Both the position numbers and the translations under genes were made by a program. A DNA stretch of 64,000 nucleotides from Streptomyces sp. AM 2-1-1 (lineage in GTDB: Bacteria; Actinomycetota; Actinomycetes; Streptomycetales; Streptomycetaceae), in assembly GCF_029167645.1 (NCBI RefSeq), contig NZ_CP119147.1, positions 3,534,001 through 3,598,000 of the forward strand. The letters are read 5' to 3'. This document shows positions 32,938 to 41,706 of this stretch, one piece after another. Within the stretch, counting starts at the first letter, position 1. The number at the start of each line of letters is the position of its first letter. Under the pieces are notes generated by a model. It worked only from the letters and a program-made list of their open reading frames with translations. It was not told where the DNA came from and made no database searches.

Positions 32938-32962
32938 CGCCCCCGGCAGCCAGCCGGGGGCG
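32938..32962 (+). terminator. Cassette 3 terminator
   Basis: CGCCCCCGGC / GCCGGGGGCG around AGCCA, 19 bases after the stop. Confidence 0.8.
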
Positions 32963-33076
32963 GCCCCACACCCCCAGACAGCACAAAGACCGGCAGGCCC
33001 GAGCCGAAGCCCAGACACCCTCGCGGATGCTCGCGAAAACCTGCCGGTCCCACCCAGCCAGAAAGGCCGGACCACC

Positions 33077-33484
33077 ATGGTAGCCAACCCGCCCGCCGAC
33101 GGAGAGACCCTCGCGGAGATCGCCGCCCGCTACGGCCGCGCCTACAACACCCTCTCCGCCCAGTGGTCCCGCCACCCCGCCTGGCCCGACCCCATCGGCA
33201 AGCGCGGCCGCGCGTACGTCTACGACCCCGCGCAGGTCGACGCCGTCGTCCGCGAGCACTTCGTCCGCGAGGACACCACCTTCGAGGCACGCCGCCTCTA
33301 CACCACCGCCGAGATCGCCGAGCGGACCGGCATCAGCACCGGCACCATTCGGGCGGACGTCTCCAAGGGCCGCTGGCCGGCACCCGACACCACCGAAGGC
33401 CGAGCCAACCTGTGGTCCGGCGCCACCATCAACACCGCCCTCGCCGGACGACGCAGCTACCGCAAGAGCCCCGAGAGTTCGTGA
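33077..33484 (+). CDS. Double helix-turn-helix DNA-binding protein
   Basis: 135 residues. Two similar HTH units: LAEIAARYGRAYNTLSAQWS with GRAYVYDPAQVDAV, and YTTAEIAERTGISTGTIRAD with SKGRWPAPD. Resembles tandem AlpA/MerR-like domains. A long-range inverted repeat GACCGGCAGG ... CCTGCCGGTC (32988-33049) lies in its leader. Position directly after the cassettes makes it a candidate regulator of their ATGGC-N6-GCCAT operators; inference. Confidence 0.75.
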   Translation: MVANPPADGETLAEIAARYGRAYNTLSAQWSRHPAWPDPIGKRGRAYVYDPAQVDAVVREHFVREDTTFEARRLYTTAEIAERTGISTGTIRADVSKGRWPAPDTTEGRANLWSGATINTALAGRRSYRKSPESS

Positions 33485-33576
33485 GCAAAACCAAACCATG
33501 CGTCGGGTCTGGTTTGTGTGGCATGCTCGGCTACGCTGGCGGAGGTATGCAGCACGACATACCGCAGTACAACGAG

Positions 33577-33652
33577 AAAGCCCCGCTCCGGCCAGAGCAG
33601 GGCTTCCCGTCGCAGTTCACGAGCCCGGTCGCCTATCATCAGACCGGGCTCG
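33577..33652 (+). terminator. Two consecutive hairpins
   Basis: AGCCCCGCTC-type stem at 33577-33611, then perfect CGAGCCCGGTC / GACCGGGCTCG at 33620-33652. Together they close the early/accessory transcription region. Confidence 0.7.
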
Positions 33653-33699
33653 CTGCGTTGTGCAGCTCCCGATCCCGACCGTTCTCATGGGTGGATCAC

Positions 33700-33846
33700 T
33701 CAGCCGCGCTGAGTGAACTGCCCCACCAGGGCGATGATCGCCACCAGAATGCCCACCGCAGATAACCAGACCTGCGCCCTTTCAGCGCTCGTCCACTTCC
33801 TGCGAGGCTTCTCCAGCTCGGAACTCAACCCCGGCCTCCCATTCAT
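33700..33846 (-). CDS. Small single-pass membrane protein
   Basis: 48 residues from ATG 33846. Charged N-terminus (LEKPRRKWTSAERAQVW) and one transmembrane helix LSAVGILVAIIALVGQF near the C-terminus. A perfect hairpin CCAGCACC/GGTGCTGG lies at 33850-33868 just upstream. Leftward gene in a largely non-coding zone; moderately supported. Confidence 0.5.
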   Translation of the reverse strand: MNGRPGLSSELEKPRRKWTSAERAQVWLSAVGILVAIIALVGQFTQRG

Positions 33847-33868
33847 CCAACCAGCACCCGAGGTGCTG

Positions 33869-34278
33869 GACCGGCACCCTTGCGGCACCGGAACCTACGA
33901 ACACCAGCCTTTGAAAGTGGAGTTCAGGGGATTCCTGCGAGACACGTGGCAGTCTACGCGGTACGCGTAGGCCGGCGGGGGCGCTAAGGGTCAGCTCACG
34001 GGTTCAGGGCTCTCCTGACGGCATCCTCTCCCTAGATTTAGGGATCAGCTCCACCGTTCGGTCACGCCTTCGGCCTCAGAGAGAGCGAACTACGCGTGCA
34101 CACACTGCGCGACTTCCGCGTTCTGCTTGCGATTTGGTGGCCAATGCTGCATTCTGTCCCCAAGTCCGGCGTGCCCGGACGCTGAGGCCCGCTCACGATG
34201 CGGGCCTTCTGCATTCCCAGACAGGGCACCCCGCCGAGCAGGATGATGGCCCCTCAGTACGTCATCCCAGGGGGGACC
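33869..34278. other. Non-coding region before the late operon
   Basis: No credible gene in about 400 bases. Contains a short terminator-like stem AGGCCCGC/GCGGGCCT at 34185-34207. Immediately upstream of the packaging module, so a cos or pac site and the late promoter may lie here, but I see no diagnostic sequence. Confidence 0.5.
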
Positions 34279-34764
34279 ATGAACACCCGCACCACCACCA
34301 CGGCCGCCGTCACCGGCGCGCTGCTCTTGCTCACGCTCGTCGGCTGCACCGACACCCCGAGCAAGAGCGTGCCCGCCGCAAAGGCTCCGGCGAGCAGCCA
34401 GCCCGCCGCCGGCCTCACCGCGAAGACAGCCGCGGCCGGCCTCGCGGACGCGACCGGCGTCACGACGCTCGGCGACCCGCAGGACAACACCGGCGGCTGC
34501 TCCAACAAGGCCGCCGGGCAGGAGCCGAACGCCAACGACTGCGCCCAGCTCATGACCACCGACACCGTCAGCATCTACGAGTTCAAGTCGGCGGCGGTCG
34601 CCGCGACCTGGACCGCGAAGATGTCCAATGTGGAGGGAACCGATTGGCGGCAGGTCGACCGGTTCGCCCTGTCGTGGGGTGCGCGGGACCAGGCGCTCAC
34701 CTCCGACGAGCGGCGCGGCGAGCTGGTGAAGGCGCTCGGGGACCTGGTGGCGAGGGACAAGTAG
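34279..34764 (+). CDS. Phage-encoded lipoprotein
   Basis: 161 residues, ATG with GGGGGG upstream. Lipoprotein signal peptide: MNTRTTTTAAVTGALLLLTL ending in the lipobox LVGC. The mature part is hydrophilic and Ala/Thr-rich, then carries a CSNKAAGQEPNANDC disulfide-sized loop and SIYEFKSAAVAATW. Host-surface lipoproteins of temperate phages often block superinfecting phage; here that role is inferred from type and from location just before the packaging genes. Confidence 0.85.
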   Translation: MNTRTTTTAAVTGALLLLTLVGCTDTPSKSVPAAKAPASSQPAAGLTAKTAAAGLADATGVTTLGDPQDNTGGCSNKAAGQEPNANDCAQLMTTDTVSIYEFKSAAVAATWTAKMSNVEGTDWRQVDRFALSWGARDQALTSDERRGELVKALGDLVARDK

Positions 34765-34823
34765 GCCCCGACCCGGCGGCGCCCGCGCGCGGCTGGGCCG
34801 ACGTACGCGCGCGGGGGTGACTG

Positions 34824-35354
34824 ATGGCCAAGGCCCGGCCGGTTACCGACGCCGAGCGCATCCGCATCCGCGAGCTCCATGCGGAGGGCAAGGGCCGCAA
34901 CGTCATCGCGAAGGAGCTCGGGCGGTCCGGCCGGACGATCAGCGAGGAGGCCGGGAAACTCGGCCTGTCCTTCGCGGCCCGAGCCGGGCAGGTCGCCGCC
35001 GCCACCGAGGTACGGCAGGCTGACCTCGCGGACCGCCGGGCTCAACTCGCCGAGCTGCTCCAGGACGACGCCGAGCGCATGCGCGCGCAAATGTGGCAGC
35101 CCACCACGGTCTGGTCGTTCGGCGGCAAGGACAACACCTACGAGGACCACGTGTTCCCCGAGGCCCCAGCCGACGTGAAGCGCACCCTCATGGCCGCCAC
35201 CGCTACCGCCATCGACCGATCCCTGAAGCTCGTCCCGCCGAAGGACGAGTCCGGTGTCGAGGAGGGCCTGGCCCTCATCACCCAGCTGATGTCCGGACTG
35301 GCGGCGGTCTACAAGGCCCAGCAGCAGGACCAGGAGGCCGGCGAGGGGGCGTGA
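34824..35354 (+). CDS. terS: Terminase small subunit
   Basis: 176 residues. N-terminal helix-turn-helix IRELHAEGKGRNVIAKELGR with SGRTISEEAGKLGL, central coiled region, C-terminal helical tail LITQLMSGLAAVYKAQQQDQ. Stop overlaps the large subunit start (TGATG). Role: recognises phage DNA for packaging and loads the motor. Confidence 0.85.
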   Translation: MAKARPVTDAERIRIRELHAEGKGRNVIAKELGRSGRTISEEAGKLGLSFAARAGQVAAATEVRQADLADRRAQLAELLQDDAERMRAQMWQPTTVWSFGGKDNTYEDHVFPEAPADVKRTLMAATATAIDRSLKLVPPKDESGVEEGLALITQLMSGLAAVYKAQQQDQEAGEGA

Positions 35355-36631
35355 TGCTCCGCAACGTCGCCCTGCCCCTGTCTCGCAAGCAGATCGCCTC
35401 GATCGTCGAGTGCACCGCGCGGATCAACATCTGGCACGGAGCGATCCGTTCGGGGAAAACGATCGCGTCGTTGATCGCGCTTCTCGCCGCCGTCGCCGGG
35501 GCCCCACGCGCCGGCCTCATCCTGATCACTGGCCGCACGCTCGACACGATCGGCCGCAACATCATGGAGCCGCTCGTCGACCCCGGCCTGTTTGGTGAGC
35601 TGTCCAAGCTGATCATCTGGACCCCGGGCGCGAAGACCGCGGTCATCCTCGGCCGTACGGTCCACCTGATCGGCGCGAACGACAGGCGCAGCGAGGCCAA
35701 GATCCGCGGCGCGACGGTCTCCCTCGTCTACTGCGATGAGGTGTCGCTGCTTCCGAAGGACTTCTTCCGCCAGCTTCTCGGCCGACTGTCCGTCAAAGGC
35801 GCCAAGCTCATGGGGACGACCAACCCGGACAACCCCGGGCATTGGCTGAAGAAGGAGTACCTCGACCGTGCCGGCGAACTGAACCTTCGATCTTGGCACT
35901 TCAACCTCGACGACAACCCGTCGCTGGATGCGGACTACGTCGCGTCGCTGAAGAAGGAGTACGTCGGCCTCTGGTACCGGCGCTTCATCCTCGGCGCGTG
36001 GGTGCAGTCCGAGGGCGCTGTCTACGAGATGTTCGACCCGACCCGGCACGTGGTGAAGGAGCTGCCGCGGATCGACCGGTGGCTCGCGGACGGCATCGAC
36101 TACGGCACCGTGAACCCCTTCGCTGACGTCCTCGTCGGGCTCGGCGCGGACCGGCGGCTGTACGTGGTCAGCGAGTACCGGCACGACTCTCGGCTCCAAC
36201 GCCGGCAGATGACCGACGCCGAGTACAGCCGCGCCCGCCGTACGTGGCTCGCGGGCGTTCCACACCCACACTCGACCGCCGTCGGGGTCACCCCGGAGTG
36301 GACGGTGGTCGACCCGTCTGCGTCCAGCTTCATCGAGCAGCTGCACCGCGACGGCGTCACCGGCGTGACCCATGCCGACAACGCCGTCCTCGACGGCATC
36401 CGCACCGTGAGCAGCCTCCTTGGCACCGGCGACCTCCTCATCCACGAGTCCGCCACCGGACTCATCGAGGAGCTCCCCGGCTACTCGTGGGACGACACCG
36501 CTGCGGAGGCGGGTGAGGACAAGCCGATCAAGGAGAACGACCACTCGGTCGACGCGCTGCGCTACGGCGTCCGTACGACCGAGGCCCTGTGGCGCCCGTA
36601 TATCCCGACTCGCCTGGAGGTGGCCGCGTGA
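35354..36631 (+). CDS. terL: Terminase large subunit (PBSX type)
   Basis: 425 residues. ATPase domain: Walker A HGAIRSGKTIAS at ~residue 28, Walker B LVYCDEVSLL at ~130, coupling motif MGTTNPDNPGHW. Nuclease domain: GIDYGTVNPFADV, VDPSASSF and NDHSVDALRYG supply acidic metal ligands. This is the Terminase_3/PBSX XtmB group. Drives DNA packaging into the procapsid and cuts the concatemer. Confidence 0.95.
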   Translation: MLRNVALPLSRKQIASIVECTARINIWHGAIRSGKTIASLIALLAAVAGAPRAGLILITGRTLDTIGRNIMEPLVDPGLFGELSKLIIWTPGAKTAVILGRTVHLIGANDRRSEAKIRGATVSLVYCDEVSLLPKDFFRQLLGRLSVKGAKLMGTTNPDNPGHWLKKEYLDRAGELNLRSWHFNLDDNPSLDADYVASLKKEYVGLWYRRFILGAWVQSEGAVYEMFDPTRHVVKELPRIDRWLADGIDYGTVNPFADVLVGLGADRRLYVVSEYRHDSRLQRRQMTDAEYSRARRTWLAGVPHPHSTAVGVTPEWTVVDPSASSFIEQLHRDGVTGVTHADNAVLDGIRTVSSLLGTGDLLIHESATGLIEELPGYSWDDTAAEAGEDKPIKENDHSVDALRYGVRTTEALWRPYIPTRLEVAA

Positions 36632-36834
36632 CCGCGTCGCTGAACCTGCCCGTCTACCTGCGGGTGGGCTCCACCCCCGAGGTCCGCCTCGGCGACTTCA
36701 CCGTGGACCTCGACGGCGAGGGGACGCTCAAGTACGGACGGGCCGAGCTCGCCCAGCTGCTCCGCGCCGCTGCCGACGAGGTCGAGAACCCCAGCCCGGA
36801 CCAAGGGGGCGACGATGCCGCTGCCCACGGGTAA
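36628..36834 (+). CDS. Hypothetical small protein between terminase and portal
   Basis: 68 residues, GTG start overlapping the terL stop. Beta-rich YLRVGSTPEVRLGDFTVDLD then a helix ELAQLLRAAADEVE. Overlaps the portal start by 20 bp. Common in actinophage packaging modules; unknown role. Confidence 0.7.
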   Translation: MTASLNLPVYLRVGSTPEVRLGDFTVDLDGEGTLKYGRAELAQLLRAAADEVENPSPDQGGDDAAAHG

Positions 36835-38329
36835 CGTCCCCTGGCCCCCGCCGAAGCTCAGCCCGGCCCTCACCGCGATGAACACCTGGGACACGTGGTG
36901 GGCGGGCGACCCCGACCGCTTGGAGTCCCTCTACGGCGGCGGCACGGGGGGCGGAGCTCCCGACCCGAAGGGCCTCCAGTTCGCCGGCGGAGCAATCGGC
37001 CGGCTCGCCCGGTGGTGGTGGGGCACCCCGACCGCGCAGGGCGAGCGCCGTACGAAGATTCACGTTCCGATCGCTGGCGACATCTGCGCGGGATCGGCTG
37101 ACTTGCTGTTCAGCGAGCCGCCGAAGTTCACCCTGGAGAACGCCGCGAGCCAGGAGCGACTGGACCAGCTGGCCGACGATGGGATGCTCGCTACCCTCCA
37201 GACGGCGGCCGAGGTAGGCGCCGCGCTCGGTGGCGTCTACCTGCGACCGGTGTACGACAAGCAGCTGGCGGATCAGGCGTGGCTCGACGCCGTGCACGCG
37301 GACAGCGCTATCCCGGAGTTCCGCTGGGGCCGCCTCGCCGCCGTGACGTTCTGGAAGGTCGTTCAGGAGCAGGACGGGCAGGTCTGGCGGCACCTGGAGC
37401 GCCACGAGCCCAAGGGCATTCAGCACGGTCTCTACCAGGGCACGACGGGCAGGCTCGGCCGTCCAGTACCGCTGGAAGACAGCGAAGCGACCCGCGGCTT
37501 CGCGGCCTCCGTGAACGCCGAGGGGTTCATCAAGACAGGCTTCGACGGCCTCGACGTCTCGTACATCCCGAACCAGGCCAGCCGCCGATGGCGGAAGGAC
37601 CCGTACCTGAAGGACCTCGGGCGCAGCGACCTCGACGGCGTCGAGTCGCTGATGGACCAGCTCGACGAGACGTACGCGAGCTGGATGCGGGACATCCGCA
37701 TCGGCAAGGGGCGTCTCGTCGTCCCGGACTCCTACCTCCAGTCCAACGGGCCCGGCCGGGGCGCGGGCTGGAACCCGGACCAAGAGGCGTTCGCCGGGGT
37801 CAACGCGCTCGCGCGCGGCGACACCATGGCGCTCACCGTCTCCCAGTTCGCGATCCGCGTCCAGGAGCACCGGGACACGTCCGAGGACCTGACCAACCAG
37901 ATCCTCCGGTCCGCCGGCTACTCGGCCCAGACCTTCGGGATCGGCGCGGACGTCGCGGTCACAGCCACCGAGGTCGTGTCCAAGGAACGCCGCTCCATGA
38001 CGACCCGCGGCAAGAAGATCCTCCGCACCCGCCCGGGACTCGCCAACGCGTTGCACGCGCTGCTCGCCGTCGACCAGTACGTGTTCGGCACGAGGGGCGA
38101 GCCGCAGCGGCCGAACATCGAGTTCCAGGACAGCGTCCAGGAGGACCCACTCGCCCTCGCCAACACCGCCGAGGTGCTGCGCCGGGCGAACGCGGCCTCG
38201 ACCGACACCCTCGTCCGCATGGCCCACCCCGAGTGGGACAAGGCGATGGTGGACGCTGAGGTGCAGCGCATCCACCAGGAGAGCGGCATGGCCGTCCCGG
38301 ACCCGATGCAGTCCGGCGCCCTGCCGTAG
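36815..38329 (+). CDS. Portal protein (SPP1-like)
   Basis: 504 residues. Phage_prot_Gp6/SPP1 portal family features: HVPIAGDICAGSADLLFSEPP, GVYLRPVYDK, FDGLDVSYIPNQ, stem region LDGVESLMDQLDETYASWMR and the C-terminal clip/crown. Forms the dodecameric channel at one capsid vertex. Correct size for the family. Confidence 0.93.
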   Translation: MPLPTGNVPWPPPKLSPALTAMNTWDTWWAGDPDRLESLYGGGTGGGAPDPKGLQFAGGAIGRLARWWWGTPTAQGERRTKIHVPIAGDICAGSADLLFSEPPKFTLENAASQERLDQLADDGMLATLQTAAEVGAALGGVYLRPVYDKQLADQAWLDAVHADSAIPEFRWGRLAAVTFWKVVQEQDGQVWRHLERHEPKGIQHGLYQGTTGRLGRPVPLEDSEATRGFAASVNAEGFIKTGFDGLDVSYIPNQASRRWRKDPYLKDLGRSDLDGVESLMDQLDETYASWMRDIRIGKGRLVVPDSYLQSNGPGRGAGWNPDQEAFAGVNALARGDTMALTVSQFAIRVQEHRDTSEDLTNQILRSAGYSAQTFGIGADVAVTATEVVSKERRSMTTRGKKILRTRPGLANALHALLAVDQYVFGTRGEPQRPNIEFQDSVQEDPLALANTAEVLRRANAASTDTLVRMAHPEWDKAMVDAEVQRIHQESGMAVPDPMQSGALP

Positions 38330-38339
38330 AGGAGGCCCC

Positions 38340-39455
38340 GTGCCCGTCTCTCCTGAGCTCGCCGAGAACCTGGCGGCCGCAGTCGCCGACCTGTACGAGG
38401 CTGCGCAGGGCACGATCATCGAGCGCATCCGCGACGCCCTGGCCGAAGGTATCGACTCCCCTCTGTGGCTGGAGCTCAAGGCCGCCTCGATCGGCGACCT
38501 CCAGACCGCGATCCAGGCGGTCATCGACGCGCTCCAGCTGGACGCGTCCGGCGCGGTGCAGCACGCGGTCGCGGAGGCGTACGAGCGGGGGCAGCAGGCT
38601 GCTGTCGCCGAACTCGGGGCGCTCGGCGTGGGCCAGGCCATGGCCGCCGCCGCAGTCGTACCGGCGGCTTCCGCAGTCGACCGGCTCGCGAACGCGCTGA
38701 TCGCGGACACCGGCCCGGTCTACCTGCGCATCCTCCGCCAGACCATGGACGTCTACCGCGAGGTGATCGCCCACGCTTCGTCCGCCCCTCTGCTTGGCGC
38801 GCAGACCCGCCGCCAGGCTGCGCAGACCGCCCTTGACCGGTTCACCGCGCGCGGGGTGAGCGGCTTCATTGACCGGGCCGGCCGCTCGTGGGACATGCGC
38901 TCGTACGTCGAGATGGCCACCCGCAGCGTCGTCGGCCGAGCCGCGGTCGACGCGCACACCGACCGTCTCGGGGCCGCGGGCATCGAGCTGGTGATGGTGT
39001 CTGAAGCCCTCGAGGAGTGTCCGCTGTGTCGCCGCTGGGAGGGGAAGATTCTCGCCCGCGACGGAGCCTCCGGAGAACGCGACGTCGAGATGGAGCACGC
39101 GACGGAGGACGACAAGATGGTGACCGTGCCGGTCGCCGGCTCCCTCGCGGAGGCGCGCGCGACCGGGCTGTTCCACCCGAACTGCCGTCACGACGTACGG
39201 ATCTACCTGCCGGGGCTCACAAAGTCTCGGCCGAAGCCTCCAGCGCGAGGGACGTACGAGGACACCCAGCGCCAGCGGTACTTCGAGCGGCAGATCCGGA
39301 TGTGGAAACGGAAGGCGGCCGGTGCAATGGATGAGCAAACGGCCGCCGCCGCGCGCGCGAGAGTCCGCGACTACCAGGGACGCATCCGCGACTTGGTCGC
39401 CGAAACCGGACTACCGCGCAAGCGCCACCGCGAACAGCTCGCGGCGGCCCGCTAG
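38340..39455 (+). CDS. Minor capsid protein (MuF / Phage_min_cap2)
   Basis: 371 residues, GTG start with GAGGAGG upstream. N-terminal helices, then the conserved C-terminal module ALEECPLCRRWEGKI ... GLFHPNCRHDVRIYLPG, characteristic of minor capsid protein 2. Ejected or internal head protein near the portal. Stop codon overlaps the stop of the antisense gene. Confidence 0.9.
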   Translation: MPVSPELAENLAAAVADLYEAAQGTIIERIRDALAEGIDSPLWLELKAASIGDLQTAIQAVIDALQLDASGAVQHAVAEAYERGQQAAVAELGALGVGQAMAAAAVVPAASAVDRLANALIADTGPVYLRILRQTMDVYREVIAHASSAPLLGAQTRRQAAQTALDRFTARGVSGFIDRAGRSWDMRSYVEMATRSVVGRAAVDAHTDRLGAAGIELVMVSEALEECPLCRRWEGKILARDGASGERDVEMEHATEDDKMVTVPVAGSLAEARATGLFHPNCRHDVRIYLPGLTKSRPKPPARGTYEDTQRQRYFERQIRMWKRKAAGAMDEQTAAAARARVRDYQGRIRDLVAETGLPRKRHREQLAAAR

Positions 39456-39739
39456 GAACCCTGCAGGAGAATTCCGTTGGGCACGAGGTCGGCCTGTCGC
39501 AGGTTCGCGGCGATCTCCCGTACGCCCTTGATGAACCCCTCCGTTTGCTCAGGGGTGCGATGGCCTACGTCGTTGCGCTCCATGTTCTCGACCCAATCGT
39601 CAATCCAGTGGGCGATTTCCAGGTGGTTGCGGTAGATCGCGCCGTGCTCCCCGGCGAGGGTGTGCTCCGCACGCCCTTCGTCCCAGTGGGCAAGCCGTTC
39701 CTTGTCGAAGTTGAGCAACTGCTCATCACTTATTGCCAT
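39452..39739 (-). CDS. Antisense small protein inside the head cluster
   Basis: 95 residues, ATG 39739. Acidic, His/Trp-rich: ERLAHWDEGRAEHTL, IAHWIDDWVENMERNDVGHR, EQTEGFIKGVREIAANLRQ. The only leftward gene among the head and tail genes; its stop overlaps that of the minor capsid gene and a short promoter region lies upstream. Coding bias is clear on this strand. Such insertions (morons) are usually expressed from the prophage; function unknown. Confidence 0.75.
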   Translation of the reverse strand: MAISDEQLLNFDKERLAHWDEGRAEHTLAGEHGAIYRNHLEIAHWIDDWVENMERNDVGHRTPEQTEGFIKGVREIAANLRQADLVPNGILLQGS

Positions 39740-39852
39740 GGGGCACGGTAACTCCGGTGCATGGCATATGTCTTCCGGCCGCCGGGTGCGGCCGGGTCGC
39801 AGTACGGCCCCGCCGGGTGCGGGGCTTCCTCTACACGCACCAGGAGTGCACG

Positions 39853-40659
39853 ATGCAGCAGAAGTCCCTCGCCCGGCACGGTGGTGCCGGATGGGCACAC
39901 CCCTACGCCACTGGCCCGTTCGACGCGTGGCTGTACGCCGACGGCGGGGACGGAGACGACTCCGGTTCCGACAGCGACGACACCGGGGATGACGGCGACG
40001 ACGCGGACGACCAGGGCGACGACACCGGCGGGACCGGCGACGACGGCCAGGACGACGACGCGGCGAAGGGCGAGAAGCCGAAGCCGAAGGCCCCGGCCGC
40101 GAAGAAGCCAGCCAGTGGCGACGAGGCCCCCGAGGCCACGATCGCGCGGCTCCAGAAGGAGCTGAAGGCGGCCAACGGCGAGTCGGCAAAGGCCCGTACG
40201 ACGGCGAAGAAGGCGGCGGCCGACGAGGCCCGCACGGAGATCGTGCAGGAGCTCGGCAAGGCCCTCGGCCTGATCAAGGACGAGAAGGGCACCCCGCCGG
40301 ACCCGGCTGCCCTGACGGCCCGGATCGAGCAGGCCACCGCCGCGCACCGCGAGACCGCGGTCGAGCTGGCGGTGTACCGGGGTGCGGGCAAGTACGGCGC
40401 CGACCCGGACGCCCTCACCGACAGCCGGGCGTTCCTCAACTCGATCAAGGGGTTGGACCCCAGCGACGACGGCTTCGGCAAGGCCGTGAACGCGGCTATC
40501 AAGAAGGCCGTCGAGGACAACCCCAAGCTCAAGACCGGCAGTCAGACGCCCGACCGGGCGGCCGGCGACTTCAACGGCGGCACCGGAGACAGCTCCGGCA
40601 CCGACCCCACCGACATCGACGAGATCCGGAAGGCGCGACGCAAGCGCCGTACCGGCTGA
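39853..40659 (+). CDS. Scaffolding protein
   Basis: 268 residues. Extremely acidic Asp/Gly-rich N-terminal stretch (~30-65), then Lys/Ala/Pro-rich linker, a coiled coil (IARLQKELKAANGESAKART), and basic C-terminus KARRKRRTG that would bind coat protein. Location just before the coat gene is typical. CAGGAG precedes ATG. Confidence 0.88.
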   Translation: MQQKSLARHGGAGWAHPYATGPFDAWLYADGGDGDDSGSDSDDTGDDGDDADDQGDDTGGTGDDGQDDDAAKGEKPKPKAPAAKKPASGDEAPEATIARLQKELKAANGESAKARTTAKKAAADEARTEIVQELGKALGLIKDEKGTPPDPAALTARIEQATAAHRETAVELAVYRGAGKYGADPDALTDSRAFLNSIKGLDPSDDGFGKAVNAAIKKAVEDNPKLKTGSQTPDRAAGDFNGGTGDSSGTDPTDIDEIRKARRKRRTG

Positions 40660-40675
40660 GAAGGGAATCACCCCC

Positions 40676-41626
40676 ATGGCCAACCAGTTCCTGACCGCGC
40701 AGGTCATCGCGCGCCAGGCCCTCGCCAACCTCTACGAGACCACCGTCATGGCGAGCCTCGTGCACCGCGACTACGAGCCGGAGTTCGCGCGCAAGCAGGG
40801 CGACGCGATCACCATCCGGAAGCCGGCCGTCTTCGAGGCGCACGAGTACAACCGGGCGCAGGGCATCATCGTCCAGGAGGCGACGGAGACCAGCGTCAAC
40901 ATGACGCTGAACCACTTCGCCGATGTCTCCTTCGCGGTCACGTCTGAGGACATGACGCTGAAGATCGAGGACTTCGACGAGCAGCTCCTCACCCCGGCCA
41001 TGGAGGCGATCTCCCAGAAAATCGACAACGACCTGCTCCTCCTGCGCGACGACATCGTCCAGGAGGTAGGCGGGGTCGCCGAGAACACCGCGGGCGAGGA
41101 CTACAACTACCCGGGCGGCCTCTACCCGTACAGCGACTCCCGCGTGCTGGTCCAGGCCGGGGCGGTCCTGACCCGGAAGAACGTGCCACTCTCCCAGCGC
41201 AGCGTCGTCGTCGGCCCGACCACGCAGGCCCGCTGGGTCGCCGAGAGAGCGTGGCGGAACGCGGATAAGCGCGGGTCCACGGAGGGCCTGCTGGAGGCGT
41301 CGATGGGCGGCCGGGTGTCCGGCTTCGACCCGTACATGACGCAGAACGTCGGGCAGCCTGCCGGGTCCCCGGCGCCGGGCCAGCCGACCACCGAGGTCAA
41401 CCTCGCGTTCCACCGGACCGCGTTCGCCCTCGCGTTCCGTCCGCTGGAGCTCCCGAAGGGCGCGCAGAACGCCGCGATCCAGAACTACAAGGGCTTCGCC
41501 CTCCGCGTGATCTACGGCTACGACCAGGACAAGAAGCAGGACGTGGTCTCGATCGACACCCTGTACGGCGCCAAGACCCTCGACGCGAACCGCGCCGTCC
41601 TCATCAAGGGTGCCGACGCCGCCTGA
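40676..41626 (+). CDS. Major capsid protein (P22 coat-like)
   Basis: 316 residues. P22 coat family: NLYETTVMASLVHRDYEPEF, KQGDAITIRKPAVFEAHEY, VNMTLNHFADVSFAVTSEDM, IDNDLLLLRDD. HK97 fold expected. Spacing and order after scaffold support the call. Followed by a good terminator, presumably raising coat protein output. Confidence 0.95.
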   Translation: MANQFLTAQVIARQALANLYETTVMASLVHRDYEPEFARKQGDAITIRKPAVFEAHEYNRAQGIIVQEATETSVNMTLNHFADVSFAVTSEDMTLKIEDFDEQLLTPAMEAISQKIDNDLLLLRDDIVQEVGGVAENTAGEDYNYPGGLYPYSDSRVLVQAGAVLTRKNVPLSQRSVVVGPTTQARWVAERAWRNADKRGSTEGLLEASMGGRVSGFDPYMTQNVGQPAGSPAPGQPTTEVNLAFHRTAFALAFRPLELPKGAQNAAIQNYKGFALRVIYGYDQDKKQDVVSIDTLYGAKTLDANRAVLIKGADAA

Positions 41627-41657
41627 TCTCCGGCGCCTTGCGCGCCACCGACCCAGC

Positions 41658-41684
41658 AGGGCCCACCCGTTGTGGGCCCTTTCG
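41658..41684 (+). terminator. Terminator after the coat gene
   Basis: AGGGCCCAC / GTGGGCCCT with loop CCGTT, followed by TTTCGC; 31 bases after the stop. Confidence 0.8.
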
Positions 41685-41706
41685 CATTCCCAGGAAGGGA
41701 TTCCAC

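Noticed and set aside
31417..32962. CRISPR or integron-like reading of the three cassettes
   Set aside because: Each unit contains a full gene with promoter and terminator, with no attC-like sites or integron integrase; tandem duplication explains it.
33869..34278. tRNA or tmRNA-like gene in the pre-late non-coding region
   Set aside because: Short stems occur, but no cloverleaf or TYC-loop consensus could be assembled.
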